DNA of 5,952 nucleotides from an uncultured Collinsella sp. (GCA_900551205.1 URUW01000116.1:1-5952); one strand, 5' to 3'; numbered from the stretch's first letter, positions 1 to 5,952 are shown. Translations and numbers: made by a program. Notes: generated by a model not told the origin, from the sequence alone.

Positions 1-72
1 CAAACCCACACGGGCAGTCTTTTTGGGACGTGTCTTTTTTAGCTGCTTTGACCTGATTGCTTCATTCGTCGC
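1..72. other. Intergenic sequence left of the operon terminator, no gene seen
   Basis: No credible coding frame or RNA gene is visible here. There are two T-rich runs on the plus strand (21-24 and 35-40). A 5-bp ACACG/CGTGT pairing (8-12 with 29-33) lies just before the second run and could be a weak plus-strand terminator of a gene lying to the left. The stem is too short and the loop too long to call it. Confidence 0.5.
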
Positions 73-113
73 AAAGGGGCCGGACCGCGACCCCATGTCG
101 CGGTCCGGCCCCT
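73..113 (-). terminator. Rho-independent terminator of the bgl operon
   Basis: A perfect inverted repeat pairs 76-90 (GGGGCCGGACCGCGA) with 98-112 around a 7-nt loop. An A:T pair (75/113) extends it to 16 bp. On the minus strand the stem ends in a short U-run (TTT, 75-73). It begins 10 nt past the bglA stop codon, so it ends the operon transcript. The very stable stem should compensate for the short U-tract. On the plus strand the stem is followed by no T-run, so it is read as unidirectional. Confidence 0.88.
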
Positions 114-122
114 GAGGAAAGC

Positions 123-1628
<1,506 letters not shown>

Positions 1629-1654
1629 CTAAGGCACCCTTCTAGATGCAGCGC

Positions 1655-3085
1655 TTAAGCCTCAAGGGCCTCCTCGGCTTCCTTCTCGCCCGATTCGCGA
1701 TTGTCGAAGCCAAAGACCATGCAGAGGGCGAATGTCACCGCAAAGCCAATCGCGCAGCTGATGGCGCCCGGAATGATGTCCTGGCTGAACTTGATGACGT
1801 TCATCCACGGGAAGCCGACTCCCGAGAAGACGAAGATGCGCGCGTTGAGCAGACCGCATGCAAGGCCGCCGGCCGCGCCGCCGATCATCGACCAAGCGAG
1901 CGCCTTCTTATCGCGCAAGAGGATGCCGTAAATGATGGGCTCGGATACGCGGCCGAGCGCATAGGTAGCGAAGGTAGTCCAACCGAGCTGACGGTTAGCC
2001 TTGCCCTTTGCACGGATGCCGTAGGCGAGCGCGACCGCAAGCGTCACGTAAACAACCACCGTCGTACCCGGAGTGCACACGGCGTCATAGCCCACCTCAA
2101 GCCAGCCGGGCATCATAGCGGTGAGAATCGGCACATGCATGCCGGTAGCGATCACGAGGTTCCACGTCGCACCGACCACCAGACCGCACAGCGGACCGGC
2201 GTTCGCGCCGAGCCAGATGATGATATCGGCGATGATGCCCATAATGAAGGAGACGGCGGGGCCGAAGACGCAGAGTGCAAGCGGCAGCATGATGAGCATG
2301 GTCCCCACTGGAATCACGAGGATGCGCAGCATGTCAGGGCAATGCTTCTTGATAAGCCCCTCTACGTAGGACTGAATCCACACGATAAGGATGATGGGAA
2401 GCACCGACTGTGTGTAATTCACCAGCGTCATGGGGATGCCGTAGACGTCGAACGGAGCGCCCTCCTCGACGATAGCGAGCATGCTCGGATGAATCATAAT
2501 AGCAGCCGTCATGAGCGCGAGCACAGGACTCGTCTGGAACTTCTTGGCCGCCGCATAGGCACCGAAGATCGGCAGGAAGTAATATGCCGCGTCTCCCACC
2601 AAGGTGAAGAGCCGGTACATGCTGCCCTCCGCGGCTAGAAGGCCCGCGCCTTCCGGACCAAGCAAAATGGTGAACATGCGGAAGATACCCGCGATGCAGA
2701 ACACGGGCAGAATGGGAGCGATAGAGCCGCTCACCGCATCGAGAATCAGATTGCCGATGCGCTTCGGAGCGAACCGCTCCTTCCAGGGAAGCCTCTCTGC
2801 TGCGTCCAGATCTTCATCAATCGCCGTCTGGACTTCAAAGCCGCCTTCCCTGCATACCGCGCCGTAGACCTTGTCGACGGTCGGCCCGATTACGAGCTGC
2901 ACCTGGCCGCCAGCGTGCACCACGCTAATCACTTCGGGAATCGCATTGAGCTTGGCGTCATCTGCAAGCCCCTCGTCCTTAAGAACGAGGCGCAGACGCG
3001 TCATGCAATGCGTCGCGCTTGAAACATTCGCCTTGCCGCCCACCTCTTCGATGATTCTTTGGGCGAGTTTTTGATAGTTAGTCAT
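1655..3085 (-). CDS. bglF: PTS beta-glucoside-specific enzyme IIBC (no IIA domain)
   Basis: Membrane permease and phosphotransferase that imports a beta-glucoside and phosphorylates it at C6. About 476 aa. The N-terminal IIB domain (about 1-88) carries the phosphorylated Cys in SSATHCMTRLRL (C27), followed by the typical NAIPEVISVVHAGGQVQLVIG. A polar linker (about 90-108) leads into a IIC domain with roughly ten hydrophobic segments (about 110-460). GMH (H317) and an EP pair in RVSEPIIYG (E382) stand where bglF-type proteins have GITEP. The protein stops at FGFDNRESGEKEAEEALEA, without the C-terminal IIA found in the roughly 625-aa E. coli BglF, so IIA must act in trans. Two adjacent ATGs (3088, 3085) compete. 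The second gives the familiar MTNYQKLAQ start and 4 nt to GGAGG; the first leaves only 1 nt. The gene sits between the antiterminator and the hydrolase. EIIB of this class also phosphorylates and inactivates its BglG partner. Confidence 0.95.
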   Translation of the reverse strand: MTNYQKLAQRIIEEVGGKANVSSATHCMTRLRLVLKDEGLADDAKLNAIPEVISVVHAGGQVQLVIGPTVDKVYGAVCREGGFEVQTAIDEDLDAAERLPWKERFAPKRIGNLILDAVSGSIAPILPVFCIAGIFRMFTILLGPEGAGLLAAEGSMYRLFTLVGDAAYYFLPIFGAYAAAKKFQTSPVLALMTAAIMIHPSMLAIVEEGAPFDVYGIPMTLVNYTQSVLPIILIVWIQSYVEGLIKKHCPDMLRILVIPVGTMLIMLPLALCVFGPAVSFIMGIIADIIIWLGANAGPLCGLVVGATWNLVIATGMHVPILTAMMPGWLEVGYDAVCTPGTTVVVYVTLAVALAYGIRAKGKANRQLGWTTFATYALGRVSEPIIYGILLRDKKALAWSMIGGAAGGLACGLLNARIFVFSGVGFPWMNVIKFSQDIIPGAISCAIGFAVTFALCMVFGFDNRESGEKEAEEALEA

Positions 3086-3089
3086 CATT

Positions 3090-3094
3090 CCTCC
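3090..3094 (-). promoter_or_regulatory. Shine-Dalgarno of bglF, pairable with upstream CCTCC
   Basis: The minus strand reads AAAAGGAGGAATGATG. GGAGG (3094-3090) favours the second ATG (3085). Its exact complement CCTCC occurs on the same strand at 3145-3141, overlapping the last two bases of the RAT-like site, so the ribosome site may be masked when the RAT is not formed. Confidence 0.7.
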
Positions 3095-3100
3095 TTTTAC

Positions 3101-3133
3101 GCCACGAATCGTCGTGGCACGAGATGGTTCTCG
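3101..3133 (-). other. Two tandem hairpins between the RAT-like site and bglF
   Basis: First in the transcript, CGAGA (3133-3129) pairs with TCTCG (3124-3120) across a 4-nt loop. One base later, GCCACGA (3118-3112) pairs with TCGTGGC (3107-3101), again across a 4-nt loop. Neither is followed by a U-run; the second runs into GTAAAAGGAGG, the bglF ribosome site. They would fit inside a helix closed by CCTCC (3145-3141) and GGAGG (3094-3090). Alternative pairings such as TCGTG/CACGA between the two stems are possible. Confidence 0.6.
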
Positions 3134-3143
3134 TACTTTCGGA

Positions 3144-3176
3144 GGTCATGCCCTGCCCTAACACAGGTTACAATCC
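3144..3176 (-). promoter_or_regulatory. RAT-like antiterminator binding site upstream of bglF
   Basis: On the minus strand the site opens with GGATTGTAA, the hallmark 5' arm of BglG/LicT/SacY ribonucleic antiterminators (consensus GGATTGTTA). An inner CCTG/CAGG stem follows, and the site closes with the 3' arm GCATGACC (consensus GCAAAACC). It is 33 nt rather than about 29 because the apical loop is 8 nt. It starts 15 nt past the bglG stop codon, where E. coli bgl has its second RAT/terminator. The CAT domain of the adjacent BglG is the obvious ligand. Confidence 0.75.
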
Positions 3177-3191
3177 TTCTGGCCTGGGTTG

Positions 3192-4046
3192 TCAGCGTCC
3201 GGCTGTGCCGGATTCCGCCTTCGTACAGATACGGTTGACATGGAGCATGAAGTAAAGCTTCTCCTCGTCGGTGAGCTCCGTATGCCATTCCCGCTTCATA
3301 TAGGTACAGATGTGGTCGATGCATTGCGCAAGCTCGGGAAACTCCTCGCGCGAATTCGCATAAAGCGGCAAATTGGCGCTGCTGAGGCTATCGTTACCCT
3401 TGATACGCTTGAACAGATACTGCACGTGTGTCGCAAACCGTGAGAACTCAAAAGACTCCCGATCGATGATGGTACGGAAATCGTACTCGACGATATCAGT
3501 GACATCGTTGAGCAGGCGCTCAAACGATTGGGCGCGATCGCTTGCCACAGTAACCTCTGCCCCAGTCTTTGCATTGACCAGATTCATGGCGATGCTTGCC
3601 ACCTCTTCGCGCGGCAGCTCGACGCCCAACTCCTGCCGCACGCGCGCGGTAATGTAGCGGCCGATTTTGTATTCCAGCGGATAAAGCTGCTGCACATCAT
3701 AGGTAAGGGGCATATCAAAACGAATGCCCTTCCTCTGCCGCGCAATCGCAAAGGCGATATGGTCGGCCATGATGAGCACGGCGTTGGGACTGAGTTCGTA
3801 AGGCAGCTCGTTCTCTACAATATCCATGATCTTTGCCGTAAACAGCACCACATCGGCAGGAAGATCCTGCATGATACGCTGCCCCTCGGCATCGATGCTA
3901 TAGAACGTGCGCTCGATATGGTCCATCGCGAGCTCCCGGGGGAAGTCACCACCGAAGCCGACACCCTTGCCGAGCGCCACGACCTCGCGACCGCGACTAT
4001 CTCGACAAATCACGGCGTTATTGTTGAGCTTTCTGATCGCCAGCAT
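3192..4046 (-). CDS. bglG: BglG/LicT-family transcriptional antiterminator
   Basis: RNA-binding regulator that, when active, stabilises a RAT hairpin in the leader mRNA and prevents termination. 284 aa, normal for the family. An N-terminal CAT RNA-binding domain (1-56, MLAIRKLNNNAVICRD...LGKGVGFG) is followed by PRD1 (about 65-168) and PRD2 (about 172-278). The phosphorylatable histidines align with H96 in PRD1 (MADHIAFA), and with H207 (FATHVQYL) and H269 (YFMLHVNR) in PRD2. The second PRD1 histidine (H159 in LicT, normally in a ...AMHxVNA context) is Asn here (N155, SIAMNLVNAKTG). The start at 4046 is chosen over the in-frame ATG at 4079: AGGAGGT lies 8 nt upstream and the family N-terminus begins here. 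As first gene of the operon it very likely controls its own leader RAT and terminator. PRD1 is usually the target of inhibitory phosphorylation by the cognate EIIB, and PRD2 of activation by HPr. Confidence 0.95.
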   Translation of the reverse strand: MLAIRKLNNNAVICRDSRGREVVALGKGVGFGGDFPRELAMDHIERTFYSIDAEGQRIMQDLPADVVLFTAKIMDIVENELPYELSPNAVLIMADHIAFAIARQRKGIRFDMPLTYDVQQLYPLEYKIGRYITARVRQELGVELPREEVASIAMNLVNAKTGAEVTVASDRAQSFERLLNDVTDIVEYDFRTIIDRESFEFSRFATHVQYLFKRIKGNDSLSSANLPLYANSREEFPELAQCIDHICTYMKREWHTELTDEEKLYFMLHVNRICTKAESGTAGR

Positions 4047-4054
4047 ATCGATGC

Positions 4055-4061
4055 ACCTCCT
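4055..4061 (-). promoter_or_regulatory. Shine-Dalgarno of bglG
   Basis: AGGAGGT on the minus strand, 8 nt before the ATG at 4046. It supports that start over the in-frame ATG at 4079. Confidence 0.85.
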
Positions 4062-4095
4062 CTCTTGATGATAGGGCACTCATTCGGAGCTGAAC

Positions 4096-4151
4096 AAAAA
4101 GGGCATGACCTCGGCAGAAAGCAGCACCCTACTTGCCTACGGTCATGCCCT
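4096..4151 (-). terminator. Leader terminator upstream of bglG
   Basis: On the minus strand AGGGCATGACC (4151-4141) pairs perfectly with GGTCATGCCCT (4110-4100), 11 bp, followed by a U-run (4100-4096 all T, then GTT). A short inner pairing (TGCC/GGCA type, 4113-4116 with 4134-4137) shortens the effective loop. It lies about 50 nt before the bglG start, inside the presumed leader, so it must be bypassed for any operon gene to be expressed. This is the expected target of BglG antitermination. Its 5' arm carries GCATGACC, the same 8-mer as the 3' arm of the downstream RAT. Confidence 0.87.
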
Positions 4152-4201
4152 AAAGTGACACCCGAATATATGTGCAATTGAATAACGAACGGAATCCGGA
4201 T

Positions 4202-4230
4202 GGCCATGCTCCCCAAAGGGATAACAACCC
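4202..4230 (-). promoter_or_regulatory. Ribonucleic antiterminator (RAT) in the bglG leader
   Basis: A 29-nt site on the minus strand fits the RAT architecture base for base. The 5' arm GGGTTGTTA (consensus GGATTGTTA) is followed by stem TCCC (4221-4218), loop TTTG, stem GGGA (4213-4210), and 3' arm GCATGGCC (consensus GCAAAACC). It starts only a few nucleotides after the predicted transcription start. Its 3' arm (4209-4202) can pair over 8 positions, one G:U, with GGTCATGC in the 3' arm of the leader terminator. RAT and terminator may therefore be linked through competing pairings despite lying about 50 nt apart. Confidence 0.8.
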
Positions 4231-4240
4231 ATCACATGTA

Positions 4241-4269
4241 TTTATAGGCCCACCCGAGATGAACGTCAA
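4241..4269 (-). promoter_or_regulatory. Sigma70-type promoter of the bglG-bglF-bglA operon
   Basis: On the minus strand TTGACG (-35; 4269-4264) and TATAAA (-10; 4246-4241) are separated by exactly 17 bp. Each box differs from consensus at one position. The predicted start near 4234 gives a leader of about 190 nt containing the RAT and terminator in the right order. Repeat sequence resembling a transposon end begins only about 10 bp upstream of the -35 box. Confidence 0.8.
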
Positions 4270-4279
4270 GTGTAAATTT

Positions 4280-4328
4280 GCGTAATCCGCACCCTTGATT
4301 GGCAACTTCATCCGCGTAATCCGCACCC
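4280..4328. repeat. Two 15-bp direct repeats, probable mobile-element end
   Basis: GCGTAATCCGCACCC occurs at 4280-4294 and again at 4314-4328, 34 bp apart. The second copy continues as CC, so TCCGCACCCCC at 4320-4330 is also identical to 5664-5674 in the right end of the IS3-like element, and is the reverse complement of 4376-4386 in its left end. Tandem subterminal repeats of this kind are typical of IS21-family ends. A decayed end of an IS related to the neighbouring one is the alternative. Confidence 0.6.
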
Positions 4329-4339
4329 CCGACTGATTC

Positions 4340-4358
4340 TGAGTTGCGGTGAAATAGT
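4340..4358 (+). repeat. Outer 19-bp inverted repeat, left copy
   Basis: TGAGTTGCGGTGAAATAGT, perfectly inverted at 5695-5713. It lies 16 bp outside the left tip of the IS3-like element, and starts with TG as many transposon tips do. The two copies may be the ends of an older element that the IS3-like element entered. Confidence 0.85.
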
Positions 4359-4374
4359 TCCTGCTGGAGCCAGC

Positions 4375-4403
4375 TGGGGGTGCGGACAGAAAGTTGGACC
4401 GCG
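4375..4403 (+). repeat. IS3-like left terminal inverted repeat (IRL)
   Basis: TGGGGGTGCGGAC (4375-4387), spacer AGAAAG, TTGGACCGCG (4394-4403). It matches the complement of 5647-5675 in 23 of 29 positions or better; the differences fall in the six-base spacer. Confidence 0.85.
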
Positions 4404-4427
4404 GGGCGGTCCGGACTGGAGGTTCGC

Positions 4428-5645
4428 ATGTACAGCAGGGAGAAGGTCGAGCTCTTCCTCCTGGCGACGGAGGACGGCATGGGGCCCACCGCCGCCGCGG
4501 AGTTCGCGGGGGTCACGGTGAGCGCGGCCAAGAAGTGGGCGACGGGGCACCTCCCGCGCAGCTACACCGGCGGGGGCTGTAGAATCGTGGCGAGGGAACC
4601 GCCACGGAAGGAGGCCAGCTTGGGCCCCGACAAGTCGATCTACGCCCCGCCGGCGACCGGCCCGCTCGCCGGGCTCAACGAGGACCAGATAGAGAACCTG
4701 CTGCTCAGGGCGGTGTTGGCCGACCTAAAAGCGGAAGGGTGGGACCCGGCTTCGATCTCGAACAGGAGCAAGTGCGAGCTCGGCGAGAGATTGAGGCGGG
4801 CGACCGCCCTGCCCCTCCGCTCGATCACAGGTTTCTTGAGGATATCGAAGAGCTCCTATGAGTACTGGAGGCCCCGCGTCGCCGCGCCGCGCGACCGCGA
4901 CGCCGACATACGCGACCGCGTGGTGCGCATCTTCCGCGAGGGCTCGGGGTGCTGGGGGTACCGCACCGTCTGGGCGCGCCTGCGCCGCGAGGGCGTCCGC
5001 GCCAGCGAGAAGCGCGTGGCCCGCGTGATGCGCGAGGAGGGCCTCGAGGTCGTCTACAACAAGAGGCGCGCCCGGGGCTACAGCTCCTACGCCGGCGAGG
5101 TCTCCAAGGCGCCGGAGAACCTCGTGAACAGGAATTTCCACGCCGACGAGCCCAACCGGCTGTGGCTCACCGACATCACCGAGTTCAGGCTCCCGGGCGG
5201 CGAGAAGGTCTACCTGAGCCCGGTCATCGACTGCTTCGACGGGATGCCCGTCGCCTGGTCGATCGGGCTGCACCCCGACAAGCGCCTCGCGAACTCGAGC
5301 CTGCTCAAGGCCTGCGCGGCGAGGCCGGCGGGCGCGCGCACGACGATCCACTCGGACCGGGGCGGCCACTACCGCTGGCCGGAGTGGATCGGGATCTGCG
5401 AGGAGAACGGCCTGGTCAGGAGCATGTCCGCGAAGGGCTGCAGCCCGGACAACTCGGCCTGCGAGGGCTTCTTCGGGCGCCTCAAGAACGAGTTCTTCCG
5501 CTACAGGGACTGGGAGGGCGTGACGGCCGAGGAGTTCATGGGGAGGCTCGAGGCCTACCTCGTGTACTATCGGGACGGGCGCATCAAGAAGTCCCTCGAG
5601 TGGCTGAGCCCGATGGAGTACCGCAGGAAGCTTGGATACGCCTAG
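4428..5645 (+). CDS. IS3-family DDE transposase, single-ORF form
   Basis: Moves the surrounding insertion sequence by cutting and joining its ends. 405 aa. An N-terminal helix-turn-helix region (about 4-40, with TAAAEFAGVTVSAAKKW) resembles OrfA of two-gene IS3 elements. Next come a linker, an HTH_21-like segment (about 155-210, GCWGYRTVWARLRREG...KRVARVMREEGL) and an rve integrase core. The catalytic triad is D249 (LWLTDITEF), D310 (IHSDRGG) and E346 (DNSACEGFFGRLK), spaced D-60-D-35-E, with K353 seven residues after the Glu, all as expected for IS3. All three residues are present and the frame is open, so it may be active. OrfA- and OrfB-like parts are continuous, with no -1 frameshift. The start at 4428 has GGAGG (4418-4422) 5 nt upstream. 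An upstream in-frame GTG at 4380 would begin inside the left inverted repeat and is less likely. Function is assigned by motif only. Confidence 0.95.
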   Translation: MYSREKVELFLLATEDGMGPTAAAEFAGVTVSAAKKWATGHLPRSYTGGGCRIVAREPPRKEASLGPDKSIYAPPATGPLAGLNEDQIENLLLRAVLADLKAEGWDPASISNRSKCELGERLRRATALPLRSITGFLRISKSSYEYWRPRVAAPRDRDADIRDRVVRIFREGSGCWGYRTVWARLRREGVRASEKRVARVMREEGLEVVYNKRRARGYSSYAGEVSKAPENLVNRNFHADEPNRLWLTDITEFRLPGGEKVYLSPVIDCFDGMPVAWSIGLHPDKRLANSSLLKACAARPAGARTTIHSDRGGHYRWPEWIGICEENGLVRSMSAKGCSPDNSACEGFFGRLKNEFFRYRDWEGVTAEEFMGRLEAYLVYYRDGRIKKSLEWLSPMEYRRKLGYA

Positions 5646-5646
5646 G

Positions 5647-5675
5647 CGCGGTCCAAGAAATCGTCCGCACCCCCA
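5647..5675 (-). repeat. IS3-like right terminal inverted repeat (IRR)
   Basis: Read on the minus strand: TGGGGGTGCGGAC (5675-5663), GATTTC, TTGGACCGCG (5656-5647). It begins one base after the transposase stop codon, so the gene runs almost to the element end, as usual for compact IS elements. Confidence 0.85.
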
Positions 5676-5694
5676 TCTAGCAGAAAAAACAGAC

Positions 5695-5713
5695 ACTATT
5701 TCACCGCAACTCA
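5695..5713 (-). repeat. Outer 19-bp inverted repeat, right copy
   Basis: The complement reads TGAGTTGCGGTGAAATAGT, identical to 4340-4358. It lies 19 bp outside the right tip of the IS3-like element, against 16 bp on the left. CTGCTRGA is also shared by both outer segments, at differing distances. Confidence 0.85.
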
Positions 5714-5952
5714 TTGAAGGGCTGTTTGCGCCAGTTCCGGGCGTCGTCCTCGAGCTACTGGCGGATGACGGGCTTGTACGGGTCGAGCTTGCTCGGGGCG
5801 CTCCTCCTCGCGAGCGGGAGGGCGCGCAGGCGCTGCGAGCGCCTAGCGCGCGAACTCCCGTAAGAGCGCTTCTTCCACTTCCCGAAGCGAAAGGGCCCCG
5901 CCTCCCTCGGCGGGACGGGTGACCACGATACAGCGCGCTCCCACGGCGCGCG
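5714..5952 (-). pseudogene. Decayed IS21-family istA transposase fragment
   Basis: On the minus strand 5793-5722 translates as SKLDPYKPVIRQ, stop, LEDDARNWRKQ. This is recognisably the segment KLDPYKPxIxxWLEDDxRxxRKQRHTARR at the end of the N-terminal DNA-binding part of IstA in IS21-family elements (from memory of the family). The amber codon at 5757-5755 falls where Trp is expected, a one-base TGG to TAG change. Homology ends at about 5722, close to the outer inverted repeat, with no RHTARR continuation on either side. Upstream (5812-5952) no single frame looks convincing: the same frame is Arg-rich, while another frame gives a protein-like ...GALSLREVEEALLREFAR and then a stop at 5845-5843, suggesting a frameshift. 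The fragment runs off the window edge. Very unlikely to be functional. Confidence 0.6.

Larger units (their letters stand above)
4375..5675 (+). mobile_element. IS3-family (IS150-group-like) insertion sequence
   Basis: A 1301-bp element, in the usual IS3 size range, starting TG and ending CA, with one transposase gene filling almost its whole length. Left end 4375-4403 and right end 5675-5647 (complement) share TGGGGGTGCGGAC, six unmatched bases, then TTGGACCGCG at the same spacing. GTTGGAC about 20 nt from the tip resembles IS150-group ends as I remember them. No target duplication is visible: the outside triplets are AGC on the left and TCT on the right. The outer 19-bp inverted repeats (4340 and 5713) give an alternative, larger boundary of 1374 bp. 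GC and third-position G/C bias are visibly higher than in the bgl operon, a sign of separate origin. Confidence 0.85.

Noticed and set aside
8..40. Possible plus-strand terminator (ACACG/CGTGT then six Ts)
   Set aside because: The stem is only 5 bp with a 16-nt loop, and no gene in the window would use it.
1646..2638. Long plus-strand open frame opposite the EIIBC gene
   Set aside because: It is an antisense shadow: rich in His, Asp, Glu and Arg with no domain, no ribosome site, and it overlaps a convincing PTS gene over its whole length.
4165..4170. TATATT on the minus strand as an alternative -10 box
   Set aside because: No acceptable -35 at 16-18 bp, and a start there would omit the well-formed RAT at 4202-4230; the TTGACG/TATAAA pair is much better.
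3528..4181. Plus-strand open frame opposite bglG and its leader
   Set aside because: It crosses the leader terminator, has no recognisable domain, and mirrors a well-supported antiterminator gene.
4372..5678. Target-site duplication of the IS3-like element
   Set aside because: The outside triplets AGC and TCT do not match. At the outer repeats TTC and TTG share only two bases, and an ATT match (4336-4338 / 5713-5715) requires asymmetric tips.
4725..5714. Long minus-strand open frame opposite the IS3 transposase
   Set aside because: The Ala/Arg/Pro/Val-rich product is typical of the complement of a GC-rich gene; the plus-strand frame has the complete DDE core.
5897..5914. CCCGCC/GGCGGG hairpin as a terminator
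   Set aside because: There is no T-run on either strand, and short GC palindromes are expected in such GC-rich DNA.

Overview
The window carries a complete beta-glucoside (bgl/lic-type) phosphotransferase operon on the minus strand, and a transposase-rich, GC-rich block to the right of its promoter. The protein families, moderately high GC, strong Shine-Dalgarno sites and an IS3-type element with strongly G/C-ending codons suggest a gut or oral Actinomycetota of the Coriobacteriia (Collinsella/Olsenella-like). That assignment is inference from recall, not a search result.

Layout, right to left along the operon: a sigma70-like promoter (TTGACG, 17 bp, TATAAA; 4241-4269) starts a leader of about 190 nt. 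The leader holds a ribonucleic antiterminator (RAT) site at 4202-4230 and an intrinsic terminator at 4096-4151. Then come bglG (antiterminator, 3192-4046), a 106-nt gap with a second RAT-like site and two tandem hairpins, bglF (enzyme IIBC, 1655-3085), a 110-nt gap with a 9-bp hairpin, bglA (GH1 6-phospho-beta-glucosidase, 123-1544), and a strong terminator at 73-113. The logic is classical. EIIBC imports and phosphorylates an aryl- or alkyl-beta-glucoside (arbutin, salicin, cellobiose-like), the GH1 enzyme cleaves the 6-phosphate, and BglG, controlled by PTS phosphorylation, lets RNA polymerase pass the leader terminator when substrate is present. The EIIBC has no IIA domain, so a IIA must come from elsewhere.

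Right part: just upstream of the operon promoter's -35 box lie two 15-bp direct repeats (4280-4328) that look like transposon-end material. A 1301-bp IS3-family (IS150-group-like) element follows (4375-5675), with an intact, single-ORF DDE transposase (4428-5645). The element is bracketed by a separate, perfect 19-bp inverted repeat (4340-4358 / 5695-5713), so it seems to sit inside an older palindromic element. The last 240 bases hold a decayed minus-strand fragment of an IS21-type istA gene with an in-frame amber stop.

Most notable: (i) both RAT sites share an unusual 3' arm, GCATGRCC; (ii) the RAT in front of bglF is followed by no U-tract terminator, but by a CCTCC that can pair with the bglF Shine-Dalgarno, suggesting a translational rather than transcriptional switch; (iii) BglG has Asn in place of the second PRD1 histidine; (iv) mobile DNA abuts the bgl promoter, recalling IS activation of cryptic bgl operons.
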